Shown here piece by piece: positions 1 through 9,200 of a DNA stretch of 53,948 bases. A program made the position numbers and the translations under genes. The notes below the pieces were generated by a model that saw nothing but the letters and a program-made list of their open reading frames with translations, made no database searches and was not told the origin of the DNA. Source of the DNA: Curtobacterium sp. VKM Ac-1376 (lineage in GTDB: Bacteria > Actinomycetota > Actinomycetes > Actinomycetales > Microbacteriaceae). Location: NCBI RefSeq assembly GCF_015351025.1, contig NZ_JADKRV010000016.1, positions 1 through 53,948 on the forward strand, written 5' to 3'. Each line of letters opens with the position of its first letter. The stretch's first letter is position 1.

Positions 1-359
1 GATACGCGAGAACATGCGCGGTCGTTGCCCGGTACGCGGACCCTTGCGCGGTGTTCCGCGACAGCTCCCGTGACACCATCGACGCTGACCTGCCAATCAC
101 GTCCGCGATCTGGCGCAATGACTTCCCCTGAGCGCGGAGGACCGCGATCTCTTCCCGGTCACCGAACGTCAAGCAACCGCCCTTTGAGATCCCGGCCACG
201 CCGCGGCCGAACGCCGCCGGCCTCGACCAAGACCCGCCTCCCGGTCCGCCTGCTGGTGCCCAACGGTTCCACCGCGCCGGTGATGAAATCACCCGCCTGC
301 ATCCGCGCCCAGAACACCTGCAGCAGGTCAGGTCGGAGAAATATCGAGTACGTCGCCAC
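1..359 (-). pseudogene. IS30-family transposase, 5' part, frameshifted and cut by window edge
   Basis: Reading leftward, about 302-179 encodes MQAGDFITGAV and then GGVRPRRGRDLKG, the N-terminal region typical of actinobacterial IS30 transposases. At about 170-180 the frame ends in a stop. The continuation lies in another frame: CLTFGDREEIAVLRAQGKS followed by LRQIADVIGRSASMVSREL, the helix-turn-helix of this family. It stays open to the window edge. One extra T near 172 (cggTTgc where the family expects cgg-tgc) would explain the break. The start is uncertain: a GTG at 359 is possible, or the ATG at 302. The catalytic DDE domain lies outside the window, so whether the element is otherwise intact cannot be judged. 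No terminal inverted repeat was found. Confidence 0.7.
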
Positions 360-619
360 AGCACACCATCCATCAGGTGTTGCAACCACCGCAAGAACCC
401 AAGGGGCGCTAAACGCAACACCGTTCACGCACCCGCGCAAGGGCGCGGCACTTCCAGTCGGATGACGCCAGCGGGGGCAGATCGCTGCGCGTCCCGCTCG
501 AGCACGACCCCTCAGAACGCCATGTCCACGCGACAACAACCTAGCGCGCACGGCACGCTGCTCCTGACTCGCCGGGAGACGACCCCTGACTGAGGCAGCA
601 CCGAGGAACGCGCTTCGGC

Positions 620-655
620 GACAAGTTGTGCGCGAAGGAGACAAGTTGTGTGCGC
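620..655. repeat. 20-bp tandem direct repeat downstream of dnaB
   Basis: GACAAGTTGTG occurs at 620-630 and again at 640-650, each followed by a GCGCG-like tail, giving a 20-bp period. It lies between the transposase remnant and the dnaB stop. I see no gene in 360-671 and no clear terminator for dnaB there. Confidence 0.5.
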
Positions 656-671
656 GGCGACAGACGGACTA

Positions 672-2036
672 CTACTGCGGCATGTCGACGAACCGCGAGA
701 ACATCCCGTGGAACGCCACCGTGATGGTGTCGGTCGGTCCGTTACGGTGCTTCGCCACGATCAGGTCCGCCTCGCCCTGACGCGGGTTGTCCTTCTCGTA
801 GGCCGACTCGCGGTGCAGCAGGATGACCATGTCGGCGTCCTGCTCGATGGAGCCGGACTCACGCAGGTCGGAGATCGCCGGCTTCTTGTCGGCACGCTGC
901 TCGGGACCACGGTTCAGCTGTGACAGCGCGATGACGGGGACCTGCAGCTCCTTCGCCATCAGCTTGAGCGCACGCGAGAACTCGGAGACCTCTTGCTGAC
1001 GGCTCTCGACCTTCTTGCCCGAGGTCATCAGCTGCAGGTAGTCGATGACGACGAGCTTCAGGTTGTGCTGCTGCTTGAGCCGGCGGCACTTGGCGCGGAT
1101 TTCGACGAGCGTCATGTTGGGGGAGTCGTCGATGAAGAACGGGGCGTCGTTGATGCGGCCGCGGGTCTGCGCGATGGTGGTCCAGTCACGGGAGTCCACG
1201 GTGCCCTTGCGCATGTTCTGCAGCGGGACGCTGGTCTCGGCGGAGAGCAGACGCATTGCGATCTCGGCCCGACCCATCTCGAGCGAGAAGAACGCTGCGG
1301 TCTGGTCGTGCTTGATCGCGGCGGCGCGGCACAGGTCGAGCGCCAACGTGGACTTACCGAGGGCAGGTCGGGCGGCGACGATGATGAGCTGCCCGGGGTG
1401 GAAGCCGTTCGTCAGCCCGTCCAGCTGAGCGAACCCGGTCGGCACGCCGGTCATCTGGCCGTCACGACCCTTGGCGGCCTCGATCTCGTCGAGCGCGGCT
1501 GCGATGGCGTCGGTCAGGGGGACGTAGTCCTCGGTCTGCACGCCACCGGCGACGTTGTAGACCTCGGCCTGCGCGCTGTTGACGAGGTCCGTGACCTCGC
1601 CCTCGGACGCGTACCCCATCTGCACGATGCGGGTGCCGGCGTCGACCAGGCGGCGGAGCACGGCCTTCTCGGCGACGATGCCGGCGTAGTACCCGGCGTT
1701 CGCGGCCGTCGGCACCATGCTCGTGACGCTGTGCAGGTACTCGGCGCCGCCGGCACGGGACAGCAGGCCGGTCTTGGTCAGCTCGTCGGTGACCGCGATG
1801 ACGTCGGTGGGTTCGCCGTGCGAGTAGAGCGACAGGATCGCGTCGAAGATGACCTCGTGCTTGGGGACGTAGAAGTCCACACCGCGGGCGGTCTCGATGA
1901 CGTCGGCCACGGCGTCCTTCGACAGGAGCATGCCGCCGATGGTCGACTGCTCGGCCAGCATGTCGTGCGGCGGTGTGCGTTCCATGCCGCGCTCCGCGTA
2001 GTCCTGCGGCGCGGGCTCAAGATGCGCGATCGACAC
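672..2036 (-). CDS. dnaB: Replicative DNA helicase DnaB
   Basis: Hexameric 5'-3' helicase that unwinds DNA at the replication fork and recruits primase. The protein is 454 residues, normal for DnaB. The N-terminal domain is about residues 20-130 (the PPHDMLAEQSTIGGML entry is characteristic). The RecA-like ATPase core follows, with Walker A ARPALGKST near 222-230 and Walker B LVVIDYLQLM, and a C-terminal DNA-binding loop region. I chose the GTG at 2036 because an AGAGGAG ribosome site lies just upstream and the protein then starts MSIAHLEP. The ORF can be extended to 2084, but that extension does not look like DnaB. No loader of the DnaC type is seen; a DciA homologue sits at 26398. DnaA-box-like sites precede the gene. 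Confidence 0.96.
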   Translation of the reverse strand: MSIAHLEPAPQDYAERGMERTPPHDMLAEQSTIGGMLLSKDAVADVIETARGVDFYVPKHEVIFDAILSLYSHGEPTDVIAVTDELTKTGLLSRAGGAEYLHSVTSMVPTAANAGYYAGIVAEKAVLRRLVDAGTRIVQMGYASEGEVTDLVNSAQAEVYNVAGGVQTEDYVPLTDAIAAALDEIEAAKGRDGQMTGVPTGFAQLDGLTNGFHPGQLIIVAARPALGKSTLALDLCRAAAIKHDQTAAFFSLEMGRAEIAMRLLSAETSVPLQNMRKGTVDSRDWTTIAQTRGRINDAPFFIDDSPNMTLVEIRAKCRRLKQQHNLKLVVIDYLQLMTSGKKVESRQQEVSEFSRALKLMAKELQVPVIALSQLNRGPEQRADKKPAISDLRESGSIEQDADMVILLHRESAYEKDNPRQGEADLIVAKHRNGPTDTITVAFHGMFSRFVDMPQ

Positions 2037-2164
2037 ACTCTCTCCTCTGTTGAACGGCACGGACCGGAACCCGCGGGACTGCACCCGCCGACCCGAACCC
2101 GCACCCTGTTTCTACCCCCAGCGACCGACATCCCCGAGTCGCTCGCCCAAGCTACGGCCCAGAG

Positions 2165-2327
2165 TTATCCCCAACAAACGGCCCTGTGGATAACTCTGTG
2201 GAGGGATTGCGGAACACGCCGGAGAGCTGTGTGGACATCTGTGGAGGGGCCTGTGGAAAAAGGGCCGTACGAACACACTTTCGACCACCTGACCTGGGGT
2301 TTCAGGGTTCACAGCATGTGTGGAAAA
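2165..2327. promoter_or_regulatory. DnaA-box cluster upstream of dnaB
   Basis: A perfect TGTGGATAA box is at 2185-2193, with TTATCCCCA in opposite orientation at 2165-2173. Further TGTGGA cores follow at about 2196, 2230, 2240, 2252 and 2319. The segment sits between the dnaB start and the rplI terminator, so it could link dnaB expression to DnaA or act as a DnaA reservoir. Both roles are inference. Confidence 0.5.
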
Positions 2328-2509
2328 GTGGGCTTCAAGTACGCCTTGAGGGTTCCGATTTGACTCGTTTCCACTGTGTAAAACGACTTGACAAGCACCC
2401 CTCCTGTGGGGAGAGTTCTCGGCCCGTTCCCAGTCAGCGCGACCCCGTCTGAGCAGTAACCAGCCAGTCCGAGTCGAGCCGCGCCTCCAGGCCGGAGCGA
2501 CCCGCGATC

Positions 2510-2559
2510 GTGAGCAGAAGATGTCGCGTCCGCCCCCGAACCCGACGTCTTCTGCTCAC
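2510..2559. repeat. 17-bp inverted repeat between rplI and dnaB
   Basis: The left arm 2510-2526 begins GTGAGCAGAAGA. The right arm 2543-2559 ends TCTTCTGCTCAC. The arms pair with one mismatch across a 16-nt loop. There is no T run, so a simple intrinsic terminator is not proven. It could be a second, weaker stop behind the rplI hairpin. Confidence 0.5.
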
Positions 2560-2625
2560 CAAGCGAAGCGCCCGGAGCGCCCGAAGCGCCCCACGTCACC
2601 CCACCCACCCCCGCCCGCAGACGCA

Positions 2626-2663
2626 ACGACGGGCGGGCCTCCCGAAGGAGACCCGCCCGTCGT
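2626..2663 (-). terminator. Terminator of the rpsF-ssb-rpsR-rplI operon
   Basis: A perfect 12-bp stem (ACGACGGGCGGG at 2626-2637 with its complement at 2652-2663) begins about 18 nt past the rplI stop. The loop is 14 nt. No strong U tract follows, which is common in high-GC actinobacteria. Confidence 0.7.
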
Positions 2664-2680
2664 GGAGCGGAACGTCAGTG

Positions 2681-3133
2681 CTACTTGGCAGCGACGACCT
2701 TGAGCGAGATCACGGCAGTGATGTCCTCGCGCAGGCGCACGGTGGCCTCGTGGTCACCGACGGTCTTGATGGTCGCGGGGACCTCGACCTTGCGCTTGTC
2801 GAGCGAGCCGACGCCCTGCGCCTGGACGGCGTCAGCGACGTCGCCCGGACGGACGGAGCCGAACAGACGACCGTCCTTGCCGGCCTTGACCGACAGGGAG
2901 ATGGTCGCGTTCTCGAGCTTCATCTTGAGGTCCTGTGCCTCTTCGATGGTGGCGAGCTCGCGCGCGGTACGCGCGGCACGGATCGACTCGACCTGCTTCT
3001 CGCCGCCCTTGGACCACGCGACAGCGAAGCCCTGGGGGATGAGGTAGTTGCGGGCGTAGCCGTTCTTGACGTCGACGACGTCACCAGCGGAACCGAGGCC
3101 GGAGACCTCGTGGGTGAGGATGAGCTTCGACAT
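2681..3133 (-). CDS. rplI: 50S ribosomal protein L9
   Basis: Large-subunit protein that binds 23S rRNA through its N-terminal domain and projects outward on a long helix. The 150-residue length is typical. The N-terminus reads [33 protein letters not shown] (residues 1-33, shown here only for identification of its G-rich RNA-binding loop), followed by the connecting helix and a C-terminal domain carrying [12 protein letters not shown]. It is last in the minus-strand rpsF-ssb-rpsR-rplI operon, 14 nt after rpsR and just before a strong hairpin. Confidence 0.97.
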   Translation of the reverse strand: MSKLILTHEVSGLGSAGDVVDVKNGYARNYLIPQGFAVAWSKGGEKQVESIRAARTARELATIEEAQDLKMKLENATISLSVKAGKDGRLFGSVRPGDVADAVQAQGVGSLDKRKVEVPATIKTVGDHEATVRLREDITAVISLKVVAAK

Positions 3134-3147
3134 GTGTCGACCTCCGA

Positions 3148-3405
3148 TCAGCGGCCGGAGCCGGCGTAGGGGAGGAGCGCCATCTCACGGGCGTTCTTCA
3201 CGGCACGGGCGATGAGGCGCTGCTCCTGGACGGAGACGCCGGTGATGCGACGGGCGCGGATCTTTCCACGCTCCGAGATGAACTTGCGAAGGGTCGCAAC
3301 GTCCTTGTAGTCGATGACGCCAACCTTGATCGACTTCGCGGGGGCAGCGTTCTTGCCGCCCTTGCCGCGAGGCTTCCGGCGGTCGCCGGTGCTCTTTCCA
3401 GCCAT
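3148..3405 (-). CDS. rpsR: 30S ribosomal protein S18
   Basis: Small-subunit protein that pairs with S6 on the platform of the 30S subunit. The 85-residue length is usual. The conserved core [19 protein letters not shown] and the [19 protein letters not shown] segment are clear. The N-terminus is basic and glycine-rich. There is no CxxC zinc-binding motif, so this is the zinc-independent form. An AAGGA ribosome site precedes the ATG at 3405. It lies downstream of ssb, and its product together with S6 could act on the rpsF leader described at 4515. Confidence 0.96.
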   Translation of the reverse strand: MAGKSTGDRRKPRGKGGKNAAPAKSIKVGVIDYKDVATLRKFISERGKIRARRITGVSVQEQRLIARAVKNAREMALLPYAGSGR

Positions 3406-3505
3406 AGTGATTTGTCCTTAGAAGAAAAGTTGTGTGTCCGTCGGAACGCGGAGGATCAGTCCGGAACTCGCAGTTGCCGCTGTCAGGCGGCGCTGCGTGC
3501 TCCGA

Positions 3506-4093
3506 TCAGAACGGGGTCTCGTCGTCGAAGTTGCCACCGGGGGTGCTCCACACGTCGTTCGACTGTGCGTTGCCGCCACCCTGCTGGCCACCCTGGGGGG
3601 ACCAGGGCGCATCCGACTGACCGCCACCGTTGTTGTTCCAGTTGCCGCCGCCGTTGCCGGTGCCGTTTCCGGAGCCGGCAGGAGCGGTGCCACCGCCGCC
3701 GACCTGGCCACGACCGCCGCCACTGCCACCCGCTGCGCGGGTGATCTGTGCGGTCGCGTACCGGAGCGACGGGCCGATCTCGTCGACCTCGAGCTCGATG
3801 CTCGTGCGCTGCTGGCCCTCACGGTCCTGGTAGGAACGCTGACGCAGACGACCCTGCGCGATGACGCGCGAGCCCTTGGTCAGCGACCCCGCCACGTGCT
3901 CGGCGAACTCGCGCCACACACTCGCGCGGAGGAACAGCGCGTCGCCGTCCTTCCACTCGTTCGCCTGACGGTCGAACGTGCGAGGGGTCGACGCGATGGT
4001 GAAGTTCGCCACGGCGAGCCCGTTCTGCGTGTAGCGCAGCTCGGGGTCCGCGGTGAGGTTGCCCACCACCGTGATGACGGTTTCGCCGGCCAC
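3506..4093 (-). CDS. ssb: Single-stranded DNA-binding protein
   Basis: Binds and protects single-stranded DNA at replication forks and repair sites. Residues 1 to about 115 form the OB fold ([20 protein letters not shown]; aromatic W in [18 protein letters not shown]). A long glycine- and asparagine-rich disordered linker follows, ending in the acidic tip DDETPF used to recruit partner proteins. The 195-residue length is normal for actinobacteria. Translation starts at GTG 4093, three nucleotides after the rpsF stop, which indicates translational coupling with rpsF. Confidence 0.97.
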   Translation of the reverse strand: MAGETVITVVGNLTADPELRYTQNGLAVANFTIASTPRTFDRQANEWKDGDALFLRASVWREFAEHVAGSLTKGSRVIAQGRLRQRSYQDREGQQRTSIELEVDEIGPSLRYATAQITRAAGGSGGGRGQVGGGGTAPAGSGNGTGNGGGNWNNNGGGQSDAPWSPQGGQQGGGNAQSNDVWSTPGGNFDDETPF

Positions 4094-4096
4094 GGG

Positions 4097-4486
4097 TTAC
4101 TCGGCGCTCGCGGTCGCGGTTGCGGTTGCGGAGGCGTTGGCAGCCTTGCGGGCCGCTCGCGCCTCGTCACGCTGCTTCTGGGCGGCGACCTGCGCGATGC
4201 CCTCTTCAGCGCGGAGGACCTTCGTGCGGAGCACGGCCTCGGAGAGACCGAGCTGACGGTCGAGCTCCTTGGCGGCCTCGGGCGACGACGTGAAGTCGAC
4301 GACGGCGTAGATGCCCTCGGACTTCTTCGCGATCTCGTAAGCGAGCCGGCGACGGCCCCAAACGTCCACGTTGTCGACGGTGCCACCCGCGTTGCGGATC
4401 ACGGCCAGGAACTTGTCCAGGCTGGGAGCGACGGTGCGCTCATCGATCTCGGGGTCGAGGATCGCCATCAGTTCGTACTGGTGCAT
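4097..4486 (-). CDS. rpsF: 30S ribosomal protein S6
   Basis: Small-subunit platform protein and partner of S18. The 129-residue product starts [19 protein letters not shown], the canonical S6 beginning, and carries [20 protein letters not shown]. The ATG at 4486 is fixed by an AGGAGGTGGG ribosome site 5-8 nt upstream; the much longer open frame to 4840 is a chance extension. The C-terminal 25 residues are alanine-rich ([17 protein letters not shown]), longer than the E. coli core. It is the first gene of the operon with ssb, rpsR and rplI, and its leader has a strong hairpin. Confidence 0.96.
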   Translation of the reverse strand: MHQYELMAILDPEIDERTVAPSLDKFLAVIRNAGGTVDNVDVWGRRRLAYEIAKKSEGIYAVVDFTSSPEAAKELDRQLGLSEAVLRTKVLRAEEGIAQVAAQKQRDEARAARKAANASATATATASAE

Positions 4487-4514
4487 GCGGAACCCACCTC
4501 CTCTGGTCTCAGCG

Positions 4515-4535
4515 GCCCCGGGCGGTTCCCGGGGC
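4515..4535 (-). promoter_or_regulatory. rpsF leader hairpin, candidate S6:S18 autoregulatory site
   Basis: In the rpsF mRNA leader an 8-bp perfect stem (GCCCCGGG with its complement) closes a 5-nt loop reading AACCG, about 28 nt before the start codon. Known S6:S18-binding leaders present an exposed CCG within a stem. The CCG here is in the loop, so the match is partial and the function inferred. Confidence 0.4.
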
Positions 4536-4590
4536 AGGAGGGTTGATGCATGTGCCCCGTCCACGCAGGTGCGCGAGGGGCAACCTGGAT

Positions 4591-4596
4591 AGCCTA
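4591..4596 (-). promoter_or_regulatory. Candidate -10 element for rpsF
   Basis: TAGGCT (TANNNT type) on the minus strand, about 105 nt upstream of rpsF, so that transcription would include the leader hairpin. No convincing -35 hexamer was seen. Confidence 0.35.
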
Positions 4597-4679
4597 CCGG
4601 ACTGCCTGGAGGCGCGCCACCGGCCTGTGGAGAACGGTCGCGTCCGTCAGGCGGTCGCCTCCTGGGCGCTGGTGCCGCT

Positions 4680-6119
4680 TCAGGCGCCGGTCTCGCCCCG
4701 GGTGGCCCACCAGTCGCGCAGGCGCTGCTCTGCGGCCTCCGGCCCGAGGGGCCCCTCGTCCATCCGGGCCTCGAGCAGGAACCGGTAGGCCTCACCCACG
4801 GCGCGCCCCGGCGGGATGCCGAGGATCCGCATGATGTCATCGCCGGTCAGGTCGGGGCGGATCGACTCGAGCTCCTCCTGCTCCGACAGCGTCGTGATGC
4901 GCTCCTCGAGGTCGTCGTACGCGAACGCCAGCCGGTCGGCCTTGCGGCGGTTGCGTGTGGTGACGTCGGAGCGCGTCAGTTCGTGCAGGCGCTCGAGCTG
5001 CGGGCCGGCATCGCGGACGTAGCGGCGGACGGCCGAGTCGGTCCAGGTGCCCTCGGTGTACCCGAAGAACCGCAGGTGCAGTTCGATCAGGCGCGACACC
5101 GCCGCGATGGTGTCGTTGTCGAAGCGGAGTGCGCGGAGCCGCTTCTTCGCCATCTTGGAACCGACGAGGTCGTGGTGGTGGAAGCTGACGGCGCCGCCGG
5201 GCTCGAGCTTGCGGGTCGCCGGCTTGCCGATGTCGTGCAGGAGCGCCGCGAGCCGCAGGACGGTGTCCGGGGGATCGCCCGCGTGCCGCTCCGCCTCGTA
5301 CCCGATGGCCTGCTCGAGCACGGTCAGCGAGTGCTCGTAGACGTCCTTGTGGTGGTGGTGCTCGTCGATCTCCAGGCGCATCTCGGGCAGCTCCGGCAGG
5401 AACCGCTCGGCCAGCCCGGTGTCGACGAGCAGCCGGAGGCCGGGGACGGGGTCGTTCGTGTTGAGCAGCTTGACCAGCTCGTCACGCACCCGCTCGGCGG
5501 ACACGATGTCGATCGACGCGACGAGCTCCTGCATGGCGGCCCGCACGTCGTCGTCGACGCTGAACCCGAGCTGCGACGTGAACCGCGCCGCGCGCATCAT
5601 CCGCAGCGGGTCGTCGCGGAACGACACGGTCGCGGCCTGCGGCGTCCGGAGCCGTTCGGCCAGCAGGTCCTCGACGCCGCCGTGCACGTCGACGAGTTCG
5701 CGGGCCGGCAGCCGGAGCGCCATCGCGTTCACCGTGAAGTCACGGCGGAGCAGGTCGTCCTGGATGGTGTCGCCGAACGCGACCTCGGGCTTGCGGGTCT
5801 CCCCGTCGTAGACGTCGCTGCGGTACGTCGTGATCTCGACCTGCTCGCCGCCGACGCGGGCCGCGATGGTGCCGAACTGCCGGCCGACGTCCCACGTCGC
5901 GCTCGCGATCGGTTCGACGATGCGCAGGATCTCGTCGGGCCGGGCATCGGTGGTGAAGTCGAGATCCGTGACCGGACGGCCGAGGAACGCATCGCGGACG
6001 GGGCCGCCGACGAGCGCGAGCTCGTGTCCGGCGTCGGCGAAAGCCCGAGCGAGGAGGGCGACGGGCTCGGTGGTGGCGAGTGCGTCGAGTCGTTCGACGG
6101 CCTGGGCAACGGACTGCAT
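4680..6119 (-). CDS. cca: CCA tRNA nucleotidyltransferase
   Basis: Adds or repairs the 3' CCA end of tRNAs. The nucleotidyltransferase domain is at the N-terminus: [13 protein letters not shown] near residues 36-48 and the catalytic DLDF near 53-56. The RNA-binding head follows (DFTVNAMAL, then RFTSQLGFS). An HD domain lies near residue 300 (LLHDIGKP), as in the actinobacterial HD-containing subfamily. The length is 479. ATG 6119 is preferred: GAGGA lies 5 nt upstream and the protein starts at the usual point. Another ATG at 6131 is possible. The gene is divergent from the MurJ fusion. Because not all tRNA genes here encode CCA (tRNA-Ala at 32413 does not), the enzyme is needed for maturation. 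Confidence 0.94.
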   Translation of the reverse strand: MQSVAQAVERLDALATTEPVALLARAFADAGHELALVGGPVRDAFLGRPVTDLDFTTDARPDEILRIVEPIASATWDVGRQFGTIAARVGGEQVEITTYRSDVYDGETRKPEVAFGDTIQDDLLRRDFTVNAMALRLPARELVDVHGGVEDLLAERLRTPQAATVSFRDDPLRMMRAARFTSQLGFSVDDDVRAAMQELVASIDIVSAERVRDELVKLLNTNDPVPGLRLLVDTGLAERFLPELPEMRLEIDEHHHHKDVYEHSLTVLEQAIGYEAERHAGDPPDTVLRLAALLHDIGKPATRKLEPGGAVSFHHHDLVGSKMAKKRLRALRFDNDTIAAVSRLIELHLRFFGYTEGTWTDSAVRRYVRDAGPQLERLHELTRSDVTTRNRRKADRLAFAYDDLEERITTLSEQEELESIRPDLTGDDIMRILGIPPGRAVGEAYRFLLEARMDEGPLGPEAAEQRLRDWWATRGETGA

Positions 6120-6244
6120 GACGGTCCTCATCCTCCCAGATCGACGGCCCGAGTTCTCCACAGCCCGCGCGCACGGGAGCTGTTCATGGTCGCGCCTCAT
6201 ACACTCGTGCTCGGCCCGAACCGACCCCGTGGCCCGCTCCTCGT

Positions 6245-9200
6245 ATGCAGATGCTCCGCACCACACTCGCCGCAGCCGCGTCGACCCTCGTCGCGCTCGG
6301 CCTGGTCGTCGCGCCCGTCACCACGGACCACGCCTCGGCGGCCACGGTCTCGACGGCGAAGACCCACGTCGCCGATCCCACCGCCGCGGACGAGGGCAAG
6401 GCGACGATCTCGATCGCCCCCGCGGACCGCGGCATCGTGCAGCGCGACCAGGACCTCACGCTGTCCGTCACGGTCACGAACGACACCGATGCGACCCTGC
6501 CGGCGGGCACCGCCGAGTTCGACATCTTCCGCTCGGTGAGCACGCGGGACGTGCTGGCGAGCTGGCTATCCGACACCACCACGACAGGTTACCTCGGCGC
6601 ACCGATGGACTCTGTGGACATCCCGGCCATCCCAGCGCACCGATCGGTCACCATCGACTCGGTCGCCATCGTCTCCGGCAACGTGGCGCTCGGCGGGTAC
6701 TCCTCGTTCGGCGCCCGACGCATCGCGGCCGAGTACACGGCCGGCGACACCTTCGCCGTCGACCGCTCGGCGATCACCTGGTACCCGGACTTCGAACAGG
6801 CCCCCGTCAGCGTCTCGGTGGCGATGCCGGTGACCGTGCCGAAGTCCACCGACGGCATCCTGTCGGCAGCCGTGCTCGCCGCCGCGACCTCGGTGGACGG
6901 CACCCTCACGCAGCAGCTCGACGCCGCAGAGGACCACAACGTCGCCGTCGCCGTGGACCCCCGGATCGTCGCCTCGATCCGTGTCCTCGGCGAGAACGCC
7001 CCGTCGAGCGCCGTCACCTGGCTGCAGCGCCTCGAGTCCATACGGAACGAGACGTTCGCGCTGCCCTACGCCGACGCCGACGTCACCGGTCTCCGTCAGG
7101 CGGGGGCCGACGGAATCCTGTCGCCGATCTCCCTCGATCAGTCGGTGAAGTCCGAGAACTTCCCCGGCGCGGAGACCCCGGCCCCGACGCCGACGGCCAC
7201 CCCCGGGCAGACCTCCGCCTCGGCCACACCCGCGGCGCCGAGCGACGACGCCACGACCGACGCGGGTAACGAGGGAGCACAGGAGACCCTCCCCACCACC
7301 GAGTCCCTGCTCGACTTCCCGTACTCGATGGACGCCATCGCCTGGCCCACCGAGGGCACGGTGTCGTCCGCCGACCTGCCGGCCCTCCAGCGGGCGGGCA
7401 CCGAGACCACCATCGTCTCGAGCGGCAACACCTCGGCCGGCGCCGACACCACGATCGCCGCGTCCGAGAAGATCGGCGACGACCACGTCCTCGTCTCCGA
7501 CCAGTCGATGTCGTCGCTCCTGCGTCGCGCCGCCACCGCCACCGACCGGCAGACCTGGTCGTCCTCGATGTCCGAGCTCACGGCGACCCTCGCCACGTCA
7601 GCCCGTGCGGCTACGGCCACCGGGCCGATCCTGCTCACCCTCGGGCGCGAGTGGCCCAGCGACTCGACCCGTCTCAGCCAGGCGCTCGACGCCCTCGAGA
7701 GCACGGCCTGGGTCGCCCCGGCCGACCTCTCCACCGCCTCGGACGCGGTCGCCGGGTCACTCACGCTCAGCAGCGCCTCGACCGGTGCGGGGCGCGTGGA
7801 CCAGCTCGGCCGCCTGGTGCAGGGCGAGCAGGGCCTCACCGCCTTCTCCACCGTCCTCGCCACCCCGGCCGAGATCACCGCTCCCGCGCGGCTCCGGTTG
7901 CTCGCACTCGCCTCGAACGCATGGCGCGGCGACGACGAGGGGCTGACTGCCGCCGTCGACGCGCGGACCGCAGCCTGGGCGAAGAGCACCACCGATGTCG
8001 GGATCGTCGACTCGAGCAGCCTCACCCTGCTCGGCGACCGCTCGTCCCTGCCCGTCTCCATCCGCAACAGCTCGCGGTTCCCGGTCACCGTCCACCTGTC
8101 CGTGCAACCGTCGAACTCCGCGCTCCGGGTCGTCAGCAACGACATCGTCGTCGAGATCCAACCGGACTCATCGACCCGCACCACCGTCCCCGTGCAGTCG
8201 GTCGCGAACGGGAAGGTCCAACTCACGATGTCGCTCTCGAGCGCCAGCGGCGTCGCGATCTCCGAGCCTGCGACCGTCGAGCTGAACGTGCAGGCGCAGT
8301 GGGAGACCGTCATCACCGCCGCGGCCGCGTTCGCCCTGATCGCCATCTTCGGCTTCGGCATCTTCCGCAGCATCCGCAAGCGCACCCGTCGTCGCAACGG
8401 CGAACTCGACGACGAGGACGACGACGACCCGAACCGTCCCCTGGCGGTCCAGCCGACGGTCGCCGGCGCACATGCGGCCGCGATCCGGCCTGGAGGCACG
8501 GATCACCGCTCCGGAGCGGTCCCGGCATCCATCGTGGCCGCGTCCGCAGCGGGCGCGGCTGCCGGGACGCCCGTCACGGAAGTGGACCGCGGTCCCCTGC
8601 GTGACGCCATCGCGCGCGCCGGAGCCGAGCCGGGCCTCCCGTCCGACGCCGCACGCAGCACCGTCGCGGACGACCGCGACCCCGAGGAGCCGACCATCAG
8701 CACGAGCCAGCCCCAGCCAGACGTCGACGCGGAACCGGTCACCGAGCGCAGCCTCGGTCGGGCGAGCGCGATGCTCGCCGCGGGCACGATGGTGAGCCGC
8801 ATCCTCGGCTTCGCGAAGACCTTCGTGCTGGCGTACGCGATCGGGCAGAACAAGAGTCCCTCAGCCAACGCGTTCGCGGTCGCCAACCAGCTGCCGAACA
8901 ACATCTACGCGCTCATCGCCGGCGGCCTGCTCTCCGCGGTGCTCATCCCGCAGATCGTTCGCGCCATGAAGAACGGCACGGACGGCGGCCAGGCGTACGT
9001 CAACAAGATCGTGACGCTCGGTGGCTCGGTCTTCATCGTCATCACGATCGTCGCAACGGCAATCGCCCCGCTGCTGGTCCGGCTGTACACGACGTCGTCG
9101 GAGTCCTCGGGACCGGCCGCCACCGACCTCGCCATCGCCTTCGCGTTCTGGTGCCTGCCGCAGATCCTGTTCTACGCGATGTACTCGCTGCTCGGCGAGG

